NCBI GenBank assembly: GCA_000181795.3
Contig: CM012953.1
Coordinates: forward strand, 17,383,095 to 17,447,094
Direction of reading: 5' to 3'
DNA: 64,000 bases
Source: Trichinella spiralis
Lineage: Eukaryota; Nematoda; Enoplea; Trichinellida; Trichinellidae
In this document: piece by piece, positions 15,957 to 31,935 of the stretch
Numbering within the stretch: the stretch's first letter is position 1
Layout: every line of letters starts with the position of its first letter
Translations under genes and position numbers: made by a program
Notes under the pieces: model-generated
Database searches by the model: none
What the model was told of the DNA's origin: nothing
The model's input: only the letters and a program-made list of their open reading frames with translations

Positions 15957-18900
15957 TGTCTGCACTTCGGACGATCAGTCGTCGAAAGGGGGCAAAAAGC
16001 ACCAACATCAACACCAACACCAGCAGCAGCTTCACAAATGTCCAAATTGTGCAGCGGAAAAAGCGGCGGCTTTTTACAGTGCTGTTCAATCAGGCGACAG
16101 TTTGTCCGAATTGGACACTCTGTCGTTGCAGTTGCAGCTTCGTGGTGCGGATGTTCGCGAGCGTAATGTTCCGGAATTGTTGTCGAAATTTAAATTTTTT
16201 GCCAACAGTAACACCGAAACGTACCGTATTTGCGACATGATCAAAAAATGCGAAAAGAAATTGAAAGTGAGCAGATGAGAATTGTTTGTTATTGTTATTA
16301 TTGATTTATTGATATTTGTTTTTTTGTAGGAATACGAAAAGGCGACTTCTGCTAGCAAAAAAGAGTTGAACGAAGCGGCCGAACGTTATCTTGTCAACGA
16401 ACAAAAATTGGTCAAAGAAGTGGAAACGTTGAAAACGCAACTCGATCAAGCGAAAGAGCGTTTTGAAAAGTAAGAAAATTAATTGTTTTTTTTTCTTCTT
16501 TTTTTTGTAAATTTAAATTTAATAATCAAATTAAAATAAAATATACGTCGGGGGGAGGGGGGGGAATACTGTATGGGGTTTGGAAGAGAAATGCTGCTGC
16601 TATTGTTTTTCTTTTTTGTTCTTTCCAGGCAAGTGGCATTGTCGAAAGAGCATCGCAAAGAATTTCGCAAGTTGGAAAAACGACTGCGCAACGAATGCAT
16701 GTCGCCGTCGACAAAAGCGGAACTGATGACCAAAGCGGAAAATTTGGAAAATGAATTGAAAAAATTGAAAACGAAAAATGAAGAAGAACGTCAACGTAGT
16801 TCCGAAGAGATTCGCAAACACGTCGAACAATTCAAAGTTGCCCAGCGTGAAGCTCATTCACTTGGATTGGAAAATGACAGGTTGAAAAAAAAGAATTTTT
16901 TTTGTTCACTGATGATGGTTATTTTATTTTAGATTGCAATTGGATGTGGATTCGAAAAGTCAAATGATTGAAAAAATGGAAAAAGAACGTGAAAAAGAAG
17001 TACTCCAGATGCAGACAACGTTGAAAGAAGTGATGGACCGTGCGAAAAGACACGAAGTATTTTTTTAAAAAAAAATTCCATTTATCCAATACAATCCAGT
17101 GCAATTAATTGTACGTTTATTTATTTTTAGATTGAAATATTGGAATTGCGCTTGCAGATGGGTTTGAAAGCGTTGCAAGGATCTTTGGATGATTGTCAGC
17201 GGCATTTGAATCAATTCGACGAAATTGCAAAAAAGTACGCCACACCTATTATACCTTATATATATATATATATATATTGTTGAATTATTTTCACTTGAAA
17301 AATTACAACTGCTAACTTTGTATTTGTCTGTCTGCAGACATGGACAAGTGATCTGTCATGAAGAGATGAAGGTGTTCTTGGCGTGCCAGCAAGAGTGGAT
17401 TAAAACTAAAGAAACTGTGAAAGAAATGATGCAAAAGTTAAAGGTGGTGATTCAGATAAATAATTTTAGAATTTACGAAAATTTCCTTTTTTTATTTTAT
17501 TTTTTGTACAATTGTCAGGACGATTTTCGACATCAGATAGAATTGGTGCGTGGTGGTACTTTGTTGCAAAGTTTGATGCCGATAGAAATTCCCAAGCCTC
17601 CGGCTCCACCGCCGTTTCCTCGTTTTTGTTACAGCATTCAGCAGCAGCAACCACAACAACAGGTGATTTTGAAATCAATGGATATATGTATTACTTTTTT
17701 TTTCTACTGTTATTTTGTTGTTTCTATTTTCAGCAACAACCGATGGCTCCGATTGGTCAGCAGATGTCATCAGCGGCTTCAGTGCGTGGTGGTGGACAAC
17801 AGCAGAAACAGTCGATGGGAATTTATTCGACGAACAATGGTACGTTACGTGGTGCTAATACTGCTGCTGCTGCTGCTGCTGCTTCACTGTCGGGCAGTGG
17901 TGCTGATATGCATTTTTCGTCCGGATTTGGCGGCATGGCAAAAGTTAGCAACAGCAGCAGCAGTATTTATGGAACAAATCAGCAAAGTGTTGTTGAACAA
18001 CAACAACAACACAGAAGTGGTGGTGGTGGTGGTGGTGGTGGTAGCGGTACAGCTGCTTCATCTTCTGATTTTTCCCCATGGGCTGATGGAACTCAGTCGT
18101 ATTTCAACGGCAAAGCTTTCGGCACGATGTTCGACAGTTTCAGCAGCAGTTCTTCCACCGTAGCCAGTGGTCCAACGATGCCACCAAATCAGCAGCAACC
18201 TTCGCCACTACCACTGCATCATCATCATCATCATCATCAGCAACAGCAACAACAACAACAACAACAACACCACCAGCAGCAGCAGCAACAGCAGGTTGGA
18301 ACAGCTGGTGCAATTGGTCAGTGGTCGAATTGGAGCAAATACCAACAACGACCGCCGAGCGCTTTGTCCACTTTGCAGACATCTTCCACTCCTGATTTTT
18401 CTTCGGTGAAGCAGCAAAGACCACCGTCGGCTGTTCAGCGTAGTGCCAGTCCTGGCATGACCATGGTTATCTTTTCTTTTCTTTTTTTGCTTATTTTATA
18501 TTTATTAATTCATTCAATTGTTTGGAAAAAAATTTTTTCATTTATTTCCCTTTTTTTTTCTTCAGAGCACTTCTGATTGCAGCCAAATATTTAACAGCGA
18601 AGGTGTCGATTGGGACTTTCTCTGCGATTATTTCGACACCAGATGTCCAACCGTGCAAAGGTGATGATGATGTGTGCATGATGACGAACGACGTTTATTT
18701 TTATTTTTTGCTTTTCAGTGAACAAATTCGAGAAGCGTTGTCAGAATTCAGGTATAATCATTTTGAAAAGTTCAAGGCTTTGCCAACAATGTCTGTTTGG
18801 GCTACGCTGCTCAAATTTATGGTAGCGAAGTTGAAATTGGTAAGTAGTGTGATGTATGGATAAATAATTATAATTATAATTGTGATAAAGGGTTGAAGAT

Positions 18901-19714
18901 TTTTTCTTTACTAAATTTAAAATAATTTCATTTATAGCATTGAAAGTTGTAGCTTGCTTCTTTTTGTTAAATATAACTACCTCTATGTTAATTCATATGC
19001 ATATGTAAAATTAAATTCTGATGATATTTTGATGCTTTATATTGTTTTAACAATTTACGTTCATGTAAATCATGTATGTCTACTTTAAATAATTCATTAT
19101 TTATGTTGTATGAGGGGATATGATTGTCATTTTGTGGAAACAAAAAATGATTCCAAATTACTCGATGATTGATCTTATAAATAAATATAAAAAATAAATT
19201 TATCGATAATTCGGAAATTATTTGTATATTTCAAGTGAAATATTAGAATTCTAACTTATTGAGCATTTTTTATTATTGTGAAAATATTTTAAAATGTCAT
19301 TAAAGTTTCGCAAATTATGTCTGCAAACAATGTATGGAAGAGTAATTCAGAAATTGTTGTTAATTTTTGTTTGCTTTAGCCACCACCACCACCACCACCA
19401 AGTTTGACTTCTGGCTTTGGGAAGGCAGACAATTTTGTTGGATCACGAAGAAGTGCGGCAGAGGAGTTTTGCATGATTTGCCATGCTCTTCTACGTCCAG
19501 AAGACCATTGCACCACTCTGAGTTGTAGTCATAAGTTTCATAAAAATGTAATAACAATATATATATATATATTTTTTTTTTTAATATTTAATTTCACCTG
19601 TGCTAAAAACTTCAACTTTTTTAGTGCATTAATCAGTGGATGGCAGAGAAACATGCTTGTCCATCGTGTTCATCTTTTGCTTTACCACCAGAGGAATATC
19701 CAGATTTGGCGTGA
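11682..19714 (+). CDS. Predicted E3 ubiquitin ligase: USP7-like MATH + coiled coils + polyQ + DZIP3/TTC3-like RING-H2
   Basis: Twenty-two exons join in consistent phase to about 1470 residues: 11682-11736, 11801-11896, 13104-13268, 13328-13430, 13751-13852, 13909-14047, 14108-14196, 14448-14662, 14724-14816, 14915-15138, 15211-16266, 16330-16469, 16629-16880, 16933-17056, 17131-17234, 17338-17443, 17519-17662, 17734-18465, 18566-18660, 18719-18839, 19380-19547, 19625-19714. In order: an acidic, Cys-rich start; a MATH domain at about 108-255 (VPWKIMVMPRQHV, LGFFLQCCPDSY, KENDWGYSCFMTW), close to the USP7 TRAF-like domain; a helical segment (252-321); Gln tracts near 460-495 and 665-675; a long charged coiled coil (about 760-1020); a Q/H/S/G-rich stretch (1070-1290); a Pro run; and a C-terminal RING-H2 from about 1415 (CMIC, SCSHKFHKNC, CPSC), followed by LPPEEYP. 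The RING resembles DZIP3/TTC3. No protease domain follows the MATH domain, so this is not USP7. The start is the best in-phase ATG but unproven. Intron 2 is 1.2 kb. Confidence 0.85.
15310..15413 (+). repeat. CAG/CAA tract encoding polyglutamine
   Basis: Mixed CAA/CAG/AAA codons encode a Gln/Lys-rich run of about 35 residues inside exon 11 of the MATH-RING gene. Smaller Gln tracts lie at about 15928-15955 and a His-Gln tract at about 18208-18292. The interrupted codon mixture suggests selection for the amino acid rather than a pure CAG expansion. Confidence 0.85.
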
Positions 19715-20906
19715 TTTTCAGTTTTTGTCAAAGAGTCGATAGATGAATAATATTTCTCATATGACCAGTATTGTTCTGAAACTCTTTGTTTGCAGAAAAT
19801 TAAACCTTTGACAAATAAAATTGTTTTATGAGTATTTATTTATTGACTTTTTATTATTAAAAATTTTGTATATTGGGATAAATTGGGATTTGTAAAACAA
19901 CCGCATTCGTCTATTTACAAAAACTACATGAAACTGGAATGTTCACTTATTACACGTACGGTGAATCAAATTCACTGAAACAACAAATGCAGGTTTTAGT
20001 ACTGTAAATTACGATACAAGTATTCAAGGTTATATAAGCAATTAGCCTGCTTGACCACAGACCAGCTTATGATATTGGTAAATTACTTGAAAATTATTTT
20101 CTCAATTTAATATAAAAAAATTTACTTTCAAATTTCAACAATAATTATTTATTTAGTGACCTACAATAAAAATGATACCTGATTATCGAATTATTATTTC
20201 TATAACTATCAGAATTTACTTCAACAATGAAATTCAATAAGCAGCGTTTTATTTAATTTTCATTGTTTTATAATTTTGTTTTATTATAAAGTTAGTTTGT
20301 TTTCATACATCCATTTCATTCTGTACAGCAAGGTATTATCATCAGTACAGTCATCGCATGTGAATGAATGAGTGAATGAGCAAAATGATGTTATACATTT
20401 TGATGTTCTTTTGTTCGCTGCGGTCGTTGAAAGCATGCTTGCAGTTGTGAAAATGTCCGTTGATAAATGATTTCACTCGATTTTCATAGTTAACAATTGT
20501 AGTAACTCTTGAATCTTATTTTGATAAACCTACTTTTAATCGGTTTCTTTAGCATTGCTTTTTTGATTTAACAGCATGCGCAATGTTTTATATTTAAGTG
20601 ATTCAGGTTTGCAGCATTGTTTTTATAAAGTTAAAGCTTTTATATTAATGTATACATAATATCACTTATTGATTGGTGTATGCAGCTGAATAAAGAATTG
20701 TTTTTACTGTACTTCAGTGATATTGATATTTTAGAAATACAGTAACCAGTAGATTCAGAATTCATGAACATAGTGTGTTAAATCATTTAAATTAGTCTTT
20801 TATAAATTTAACAATAAATAAATTTAGTTGCTGATGATTTGTTTGAATAGATGAATTACAGAATGTCAGTTCTCTATAGCTTTAGTTCAAGAGTAGCATT
20901 TCTGCT
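19715..20906. other. Intergenic region before the tRNA pair
   Basis: This AT-rich stretch holds the 3' flank of the MATH-RING gene (AATAAA-like signals near 19815) and no recognisable gene. I see no conserved coding segment or repeat family. Confidence 0.5.
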
Positions 20907-20979
20907 GTCCCTGTAGCGCAGTGGATAGCGCGTTGGGCTTCTAACTCAAAGGCCGTGGGTTCGATCCCCACCAGGGACG
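20907..20979 (+). tRNA. tRNA-Arg (anticodon TCT)
   Basis: A complete cloverleaf: 7-bp acceptor stem GTCCCTG/CAGGGAC with discriminator G, a D arm, anticodon stem TTGGG/CTCAA around loop CTTCTAA (anticodon at 20940-20942, reading AGA), and a T arm with GTTCGATCC (box B). There is no intron. A run of six T starts within a few bases of the 3' end and would terminate RNA polymerase III. It reads the Arg AGA codon, expected to be common in AT-rich genes. Confidence 0.97.
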
Positions 20980-21208
20980 GATTTTTTGAAAGCATTTCTA
21001 AACATCCCTACAAAACTGAAATATAATATGTACGGCGATTGCAACTGTTTTTGTAAGAGCTCGTTTTTCAGAATCTAATTTTTATGTATGCATTTGTAAC
21101 GAAAAATAATGCATCTGAAATTCAAATTTGTTTTTGTCGATAAAAATTTAGTAATCGCAATACCTTTTGTAGTACAGTTTTGACTTGACGAGTGAAATGT
21201 TTCAACGA

Positions 21209-21281
21209 ATCCCTGTAGCGCAGTGGATAGCGCGTTGGGCTTCTAACTCAAAGGTCGTGGGTTCGATCCCCACCAGGGATG
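21209..21281 (+). tRNA. tRNA-Arg (anticodon TCT), second copy
   Basis: This is a near-identical copy of the tRNA 230 bases upstream. The first base pair of the acceptor stem is A-T (ATCCCTG/CAGGGAT) instead of G-C, so both sides changed together and the fold is kept. One further change lies in the variable/T-arm region (GGTCGTGGG against GGCCGTGGG). The anticodon loop and box B are unchanged, and a T run follows. Flanking sequence is not shared. Confidence 0.97.
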
Positions 21282-21755
21282 TTCTCTTTTTAACAAGATA
21301 AAATATATATTATTAAATGAGGATTATATTCAAATAATGATTTTCACATTTTATTGTTTTATCAGCACATTATTGCGCGTAAGTTTACACCAACTAACTT
21401 ATACAGTGTGCTAATGATGTTTCTGAGATATATCTGATGCAAATGCAGCGCTGGTGAAAAGAATACACTGATAATTAATTGATGAGAGAATGAACTCTGA
21501 AACAATAATCACAGCAACACTAATCAAATGATAATATAAAAATATGCGTAAAAATTACAAAATGCAGTCACAATCACCGATCGAAATCAATCAATAATTC
21601 AAAAATTTGCCAAACGTACGTTCGTTGAGCTGAACAACGAATTCGAATCATAGATGATTATTTTTCATTGTTTTTCTTGCACTTCTTATTATCTTGCAAA
21701 TTCACTGCTACATAGACAATCATGGAGAAAATTCAATTTCCTTTTTTTTTCATGA

Positions 21756-25240
<3,485 letters not shown>

Positions 25241-26334
25241 ATTTGGATCTCGTTCAAAAATTTATCTAAAATAACGATCACATTAAATTGTTGATCATAA
25301 AACACTGCTATTGCACATTCAAGAAAAATCAGATGAGCATAGTCGATGCATTTCTGTTAAAATAAACAATAAACTTTTAGCATCAAATGTACACAGCTAA
25401 AACCAGTAGTGCAATAGCCAGAAATATGAATGATTCCAAAACAGGTTTATGTATAAATAATATAGGCCAAAGTTAGCATTAAAATATATGCCATTTCGAG
25501 ATTAAAAACTGAATTTCCACCTAAAGCTAACTATATGGAGGAAACAAACGTTTATTTTAATAAACAAATAGAAAAGGCCATACAATAATTCAACCTGCTT
25601 GTTTTTCACTATTACAGTATACAGTAATTTACTCCATTTCACGCAAAAATCAAGTTTGATAATTACTGATAATGAAACAGTAATCTAAACTACCATCACA
25701 TTAGCATAGTTTATTAAGTTTCCACTTATATGGAAAAACTCCATTAATATTGGCGTAAAATCAATTTTATAAAAACAAACACCCTGGGCAGTGTAATGCA
25801 ATAAAAAACATTGTTACATATATAAAAATCTTTAAATTTTAATTATAAATGCTACATGCAGTCATGTTTATGTGAATATTTCAACTTTTGATATATTCAT
25901 GTATCTGGCTGAAATCATGTTAGCAGTGTATAAAAAATAAGGTGTTGTAAAAATAAAATATTAAAGCATTAAATTTAATTTTGCCTATTTTTCATTTAAA
26001 ATTTTTATGATCTTACAACACATTTTATCTAGATTATCCGAGTACACCTGCGCATTACAGTATGCTCAATACGCTGTACGTGTTGCTGGTTGAATAAGTT
26101 TATGGATGTTATGTAATTTCATTTTCCAGTGTTTTAATGCATTTTGAATTAGTAAATGTCTGTATTATAATGAAAATAATATAAAAAACATTCGATCCTA
26201 TTGAATTTTTTCTGTATTGCGTTTTTAACTGCTGCAATTGTAACTCATAGATGAACTACATTATCATTTATGTTTTTCACGTGCATATGTTAACGTTATT
26301 GATGTAAATAAATTATGAACATTTATTATTACAG
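25241..26334. other. Divergent intergenic region, V-ATPase A / UTP3
   Basis: About 1.1 kb of AT-rich DNA lies between two housekeeping genes on opposite strands and must contain both promoters. Acceptor-like sites mark both ends (TTTTAG on the minus strand near 25266-25268; TTACAG ending 26334 on the plus strand). Nothing else is recognisable. Confidence 0.5.
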
Positions 26335-26362
26335 TAATTAAATTAATATTCTACAAGTTAAG

Positions 26363-28645
26363 ATGCGAAGAAAAAGCAAAAACGCCTTGAATTATACAAG
26401 ACGACGATTAAAACAACAAGCTGTTAAAAATGCAAAGAAAATTGATCCATCTGATGAAAGTGATGATTCATGGATAAATGATGATGTTGACAGATTTCAT
26501 AATAAAAGAAATAAGGTATCGTTTTTGATTATATATGAAGTATTATACTATTTTAAGTATTGAATTTATACCGCTTGATGTTTACTGATGATTTGTTTTA
26601 GCTTGACATAGAAATAAGTGGGGAAGAAAATGAAGATTTTACAAGTGAAGAGGAAGCAAGTTCTCCGTGAATTTACCGAACTTTATATAACTAGAAATTT
26701 AGGTTCTGCGGATCAGATCATCTGACGAAGAGGATGAAAATCTTCAAGATGAGAGCGATTATGATACCAATCACATGGAAATAGCATCAGACGATGATTT
26801 CAGTTCAGACATTGAAAGTTCGGAAGAGGATTGTAATTTTTTAATTGTTTTTTTATGAAACAGTTGTTTGATGAAGCTGTATTTTAAGATTTGCCTAATC
26901 GAGAGGCGTGGGGTAAAAAAAGGTCAACGTTCTACAACACTGATTATGCTGGAGATGAGCATGAAGGTATTTTTTTAATTTCTTCTGTTTTACAATGCTT
27001 TTTACGTTTTAATTTAGGTTTTGGTAGCTCTGACGAAGAACCTGCGGAATTGGAAGAAATTGAAGCAAAGTCATTGCAACGTAGTTTGAATGAGTGGATA
27101 CAGGGTTCAACATTTGCACTCCCGCGACAGGCATTGGTAATATTTAGAATTATGTGCACACACAAATTTAAGCCAGAAATAGATGGATTTTTCAGTGAAA
27201 CTTTTAATAACATATGCAAAAAAAGAAAATAAGTTTATATTAAAATTGTGATTTTGATATTGCTTTGCTGAAGTTTTAACAATAATACTTTTAGCGTCTT
27301 TCTGATAAAATACATAATACAATGAAGTTTTTGATTTTGAAATAACTTTTTAACGTTTATTAATTATAGCTTATTTATTGTTGATTTTAATCAGCATATG
27401 TATATTTGTGAAGTTATATTAAATTGTTCAAAGTTATTTTTTAACAGGTGAATGATGCGAAAACGGATACGGCAGTTGCTGAAACTATGGATTCATCAGT
27501 CACTAAAATTGACATGGATTTGAGTGCTTTGACAAATGATGAAAAGTTTGAGGTGAACTGATGAAATTTATAGAAATTAGTGAATGAATTATTATTTGTA
27601 ATAGATTTTGGGAAAGCGGTCTCCATTATTGGTGATGCTTTTAAAAGAGTATAAAGAGAAAGTAAGAAAGCAGACGTTTCAAAATTATTATAATACACAA
27701 GTTATAAGTGTTTTCAGGTGAAATTGAACCGTTTATTTCAAAAATTTTGCAGTTTATTAAATTTGAAAAGTGAATTGCCAAACGTCTTAGCTATTGCTTA
27801 CAAAATTTTAGAAGCCAACGCAAAGTACGTAAAACTATTAGCTTTTGAAATTGTTATACGTTTATCACAAATATTTAGCTATATTATGAACATATCGTTT
27901 TACATTTGGTTGCATTTAAAAAATGCTTCAGTAGATGATCGACATCCCGTTGTAAATCGAATTGTTCAATGGCGAAAGGTATCATCTGCAGTACACAATA
28001 TTAAATTTTAGTTCGAATGTTCACATTTTAAAATTTAGTGTTTAAATATTGCTTATAAAAAATGGAATACATTTGAAGAAGATATTGAAAAAATATTAAG
28101 TAATCTTGAAAATGGGCAGTCTCCTTCTGATGTAGCATCTAATGTGGATTTACAACTTCGTCAACACAATCAAAACGCAGAGGAAATATCCACAGTTAAT
28201 CATGATAGGGATTCAGTGACCGAAAATTTTAAAATTGAAGAACAGACTGATAAAGCAGAACAAAGTGACACAATTCACAATGAATTTGGGAAGCGTTCTA
28301 TTACATATGAGGTTAATACATTTTTCATTATTTACATGACGCAAGTACTGATTGATAAAAATTGTAATGATTTCATTCATTTGTTGTTAGATGGAGAAAA
28401 ATAAAGGACTGATGCCGAAAAGGAAAAAAGAACAACGAAATCCTCGAGTTCGTCATCGAAATCGATATCGCAAAGCGTTGAAAAAGAGAAGAAGCCAAGT
28501 AACAACATTTCATTTCTGCATTAAGGATTGTTGTACAGGATTCTTTTTTATTTAGATTCCTGATGTTAAACGTGAGATTCACAGATACAGTGGAGAAGCA
28601 AGGGGGTTGAATCCTTACATTGTCCGCAGTGTTAAATTACGCTGA
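26363..28645 (+). CDS. UTP3: Something about silencing protein 10 (SAS10/UTP3), small-subunit processome component
   Basis: SAS10/UTP3 is a nucleolar U3-processome protein needed for 18S rRNA maturation. Twelve exons in consistent phase: 26363-26515, 26602-26666, 26717-26832, 26889-26966, 27018-27136, 27448-27552, 27605-27661, 27718-27824, 27879-27978, 28039-28311, 28391-28498, 28556-28645, giving 456 residues. Seen: a basic N-terminus; acidic Ser/Asp/Glu stretches; LPNREAWGKKRSTFYNTDY; the Sas10/Utp3/C1D core (SPLLVMLLKEYKEK, NYIMNISFYIWL, HPVVNRIVQWRK); and the basic C-terminal Sas10 domain (RNPRVRHRNRYRKALKKRRS, GLNPYIVRSVKLR). The exon 2/3 junction was chosen because it keeps the acidic frame open. 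It ends about 210 bp from the convergent RTF1 stop. Confidence 0.92.
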
Positions 28646-28854
28646 CGCAGGTATTTCGTGCTTGAATATTATATGTGAATGAGAAATTAAAAAACTTTTT
28701 CTTTTACTCAGATTTAATTTTTATATAAATGAAACTATGTAACCAGATGACGAAATCATATATTGCAACAACGAGCTCAGAATCTAGAAATAAATTTAAG
28801 GTAATCAAATTCAATAAAATAAAAGTTTCCGTGACATGAGTAGTAACTGGGCTT

Positions 28855-31800
28855 TCAATCACGTTCCGGTTTTGGTAACGCACTCGATGCTGAAAGCATA
28901 TTTTCAGTATCTGTAAATGGAATACCTACATCGAAATTACAGTAAAAAGGTAGATCCAGCTTAAAATCAATTTCAAAATTGTGGGCTTCGTATGGATCTT
29001 GAAATTTCGATCTCTTTTTTGGCTTCTTTGCCTCTTCAGTATTGTTGTTGTCACCTGATTCTTTGATAGCATCCAATTGTGAAGATGATGTCTGCATACT
29101 GCTTTCTGAAATCTGTGTACTGTTAAACCATATGCAACTAATAAATTTTAGAAAAGGCACAGTACCTTTCTGCACATCACGTTTTCCTGATGCAGATGAC
29201 TCTGCATTTTGAAGAGAAGCTCTCGCAGATGATTTACTGTATATTTTTGATCGAGTATTCCTTCTAGTAAACGGATCATCCGCCTGGACTTCAGAAGAAC
29301 TTTCCTAAAATAATAAACAAAATTATTTTAATTTTTTTATTCATTTAAATTTCCGTAAAAAATATTTAAACGAAGAAAAAGTATTGTACAATTCTATGGA
29401 CGCGAATTTGTACTACTGTAACAACAATTGTTTTCCTGATAAGCATAGTATAAATGTGAAAACATTACTCTTATGGCTTTCTCAGTTTCATTCATATTCC
29501 ACAGCCGATTTCTCTTATTGATATCTGCAATTCCTTTAACAGCCTGCAATCGTCTCTGTTCCCTAGCTGCTGCTGCGTTGTCGAGTTGTTCTATTAGTTG
29601 TTTAATCCTTTCCACTTCAAATGTATCATCGTTTTGTTCAGCTACTTCCTGTTTTAAAGAAAAATACTTAAACTAAATAAGATGTAATTATGAAAAAAAA
29701 ATTACCAAAGATTTCACTAATTGAGCCTTTTGCATTGCATAATTTGTAGGTGCAATACGAAATCGCTTTTTCTCTTTTACCATCTAAAATTGTTTTACTG
29801 GAATGAAAAAACATAACACATTTTACGTAACGGGCTAACTTGATCAACATCTTCTTCAGTGTATTGATGATTGAAAGCAGCAATGACATCAGCAACTTTG
29901 TTTTTCACATGCTCTAATGTAGGAAATTCCATGTTCTACAAAAAATAGTAACTTTTATTTTTTACTTTATGTATATAAATAAAGTAAACAATACCACTTG
30001 TTTTTAATTCTCTATTTATATCATTTAAATATTAAAAAAAAATTTTTTCAAGAACATCTAACCTGAATTACTTTATGCGCAAATACCGTATACCGCAGCG
30101 CTTATTTCAATTTTTACCCAACTTATTTTTAGTAAAAAATATTCATCATAAAAATAAATATGAAAAAAATTATACAATCTAATATATTTAAATTTATGTT
30201 TTAAGAGAAAAGCAACAATTAGAAAATTATAATAAATGAACTCTAATTGTAAATGAAAAAATTTCCTACACTTTTTGATGCTAAAAAATTACTTCATCTT
30301 AGATTTTTACCTGACTTGTCATCGTGTCTACCCATTTCGCAAATTCTGTATCCGTAAAATCAGAATTGGACAAAAACTCAAGTCGATACACACGTTCAGC
30401 TTTCCCATGGCGTAGTCGCAGTCCTTTGTTGGTTCTTGTATTTTCAAACTCGTATACTTTTGCTGTTTCCACCACATCTATTATTTCAGCAACCTGAAAG
30501 AAAAATTTTTTGCTTCTCATTTTGCAAAACGCGCTGTATAAACCTACTCTATAAACTGGTACGCCATTGTTAGCACCTATGCTGATGCGGACGTAACAAC
30601 CAACTACAGTATTCTTGAAAAATGGTGTATGAACCAATCTTAAAAGGCCAAAATTATTTATTTTACGCTGTAATAGGGTTTAATTGGAAATGCAGCAACA
30701 CACTTTCCGAGTTTAAACCTGGAGAGACGAATTTTAGATAATTCTTCCCGAGTTTTCACAACTGGCTTTTCCTCTTCCTTTGGCTGCCGTTCGTCTTCCG
30801 ATTCATCAGTATCATCGCGACGACGCAAAGTTTCCTCACCGTTCGACTCATCGCTCTCGTTACTACCACTGTATTTCCCATATCTCCTTTTCTTTAAACG
30901 GGCGTTAAAATTTTTACGATTTTCCTCGGCTGCTTCATCTTTAGCTATAAAAAGAATAATTTGTCAACCAAACTGTCCCTATCTATCAAATTCAAAAAAT
31001 CAAATTTGACTGTAGGTACCGCTTTTAGCTCTGCGCTTTGCCAGTAAGTTTTGAAAAGCTATTTTCTTCGATTTTTTCTCCCTTTCTGCTGATGTTTGGA
31101 AAATTTTCCCATCATTTTCACCTTCGACATCGCTTTCAGCTCGCTGATCACGGTCGTCATCAGGCGAACGCGAATATCTTTTAGGTGAACCGACTGGCGC
31201 ATCTCCAATCGATTCTTCTTCACTGTCATCGTATACTGCTTCGATGCGCTTTTTCTTTCGAAGTTTCTTCTCAATTTCAAACCTGAATAATAATTATAAC
31301 TTTATAAAATAATAAAAAACAAAAGAGTAATTTAAAAATCCAAAAAAGACAAAATGACCGCACAACCTTGCTTTCAACAGTTCTCTTCGCTCTAAGCGAC
31401 GATAAATTTCTTGTTCACGATCTTTTTCGCTCATTTTTTGTAACTTTTTCCGGTCTTCTTCGTCGCCCAATAAATCTTCATCGTAACCATCGTCAAAAAC
31501 TGCAGAATCAGAGGAATCTGATTCTTTCTTCTCCGCCGCTGTAAAACAAAATATTACAGAACAAAAAGAAACTTTTTTAAAAAATAATTATCATAAAAAA
31601 TGTTGAGTTTAAATAATAAAGACTTAAGAAAAGCTCTGAACAACCAAGACCACCTACTTTCCTTTCTCGGTTTAGACTTTGACTTTTGATGTTTTCCTTT
31701 CTTTCTAGTGGATGCATTGTCGCGCCCCTTTTTCTCATTTCCCTGCGTCGAGGCGGAAACCTGATGCAAAAAATGAAAACTGCATAACACGTTTATAAAA

Positions 31801-31909
31801 TAACTGAATCTACGCTTACTTTTCCATAATCTTCATCGCTGTCGCCATCCACTGTTCGTTCACTCTCTGAATCTGACAACAGCTTCAAGGGGCGACGTTT
31901 ATTTGGCAT
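28855..31909 (-). CDS. RTF1: RNA polymerase-associated protein RTF1 (Paf1 complex)
   Basis: RTF1 binds SPT5 through its Plus3 domain and promotes H2B ubiquitination during transcription elongation. Twelve exons in consistent phase (high to low): 31820-31909, 31658-31760, 31367-31538, 31020-31282, 30719-30944, 30548-30638, 30311-30493, 29840-29935, 29706-29783, 29469-29648, 29166-29304, 28855-29105, giving 623 residues. Seen: a long charged N-terminal half with nuclear-localisation-like basic runs and an acidic [15 protein letters not shown] segment; the Plus3 domain from about residue 285 ([57 protein letters not shown]); and a C-terminal coiled-coil segment ([20 protein letters not shown]). 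A TTTAG acceptor-like site lies 25 bases before the ATG. Confidence 0.95.
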
Positions 31910-31935
31910 GCTTGATGAAGTTAAACAGCGTTAAC

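Noticed and set aside
18140-18424. Antisense and shifted frames rich in Leu, Asp or Val over the His-Gln tract
   Set aside because: Shadow frames of the repeat-rich exon 18 of the MATH-RING gene.
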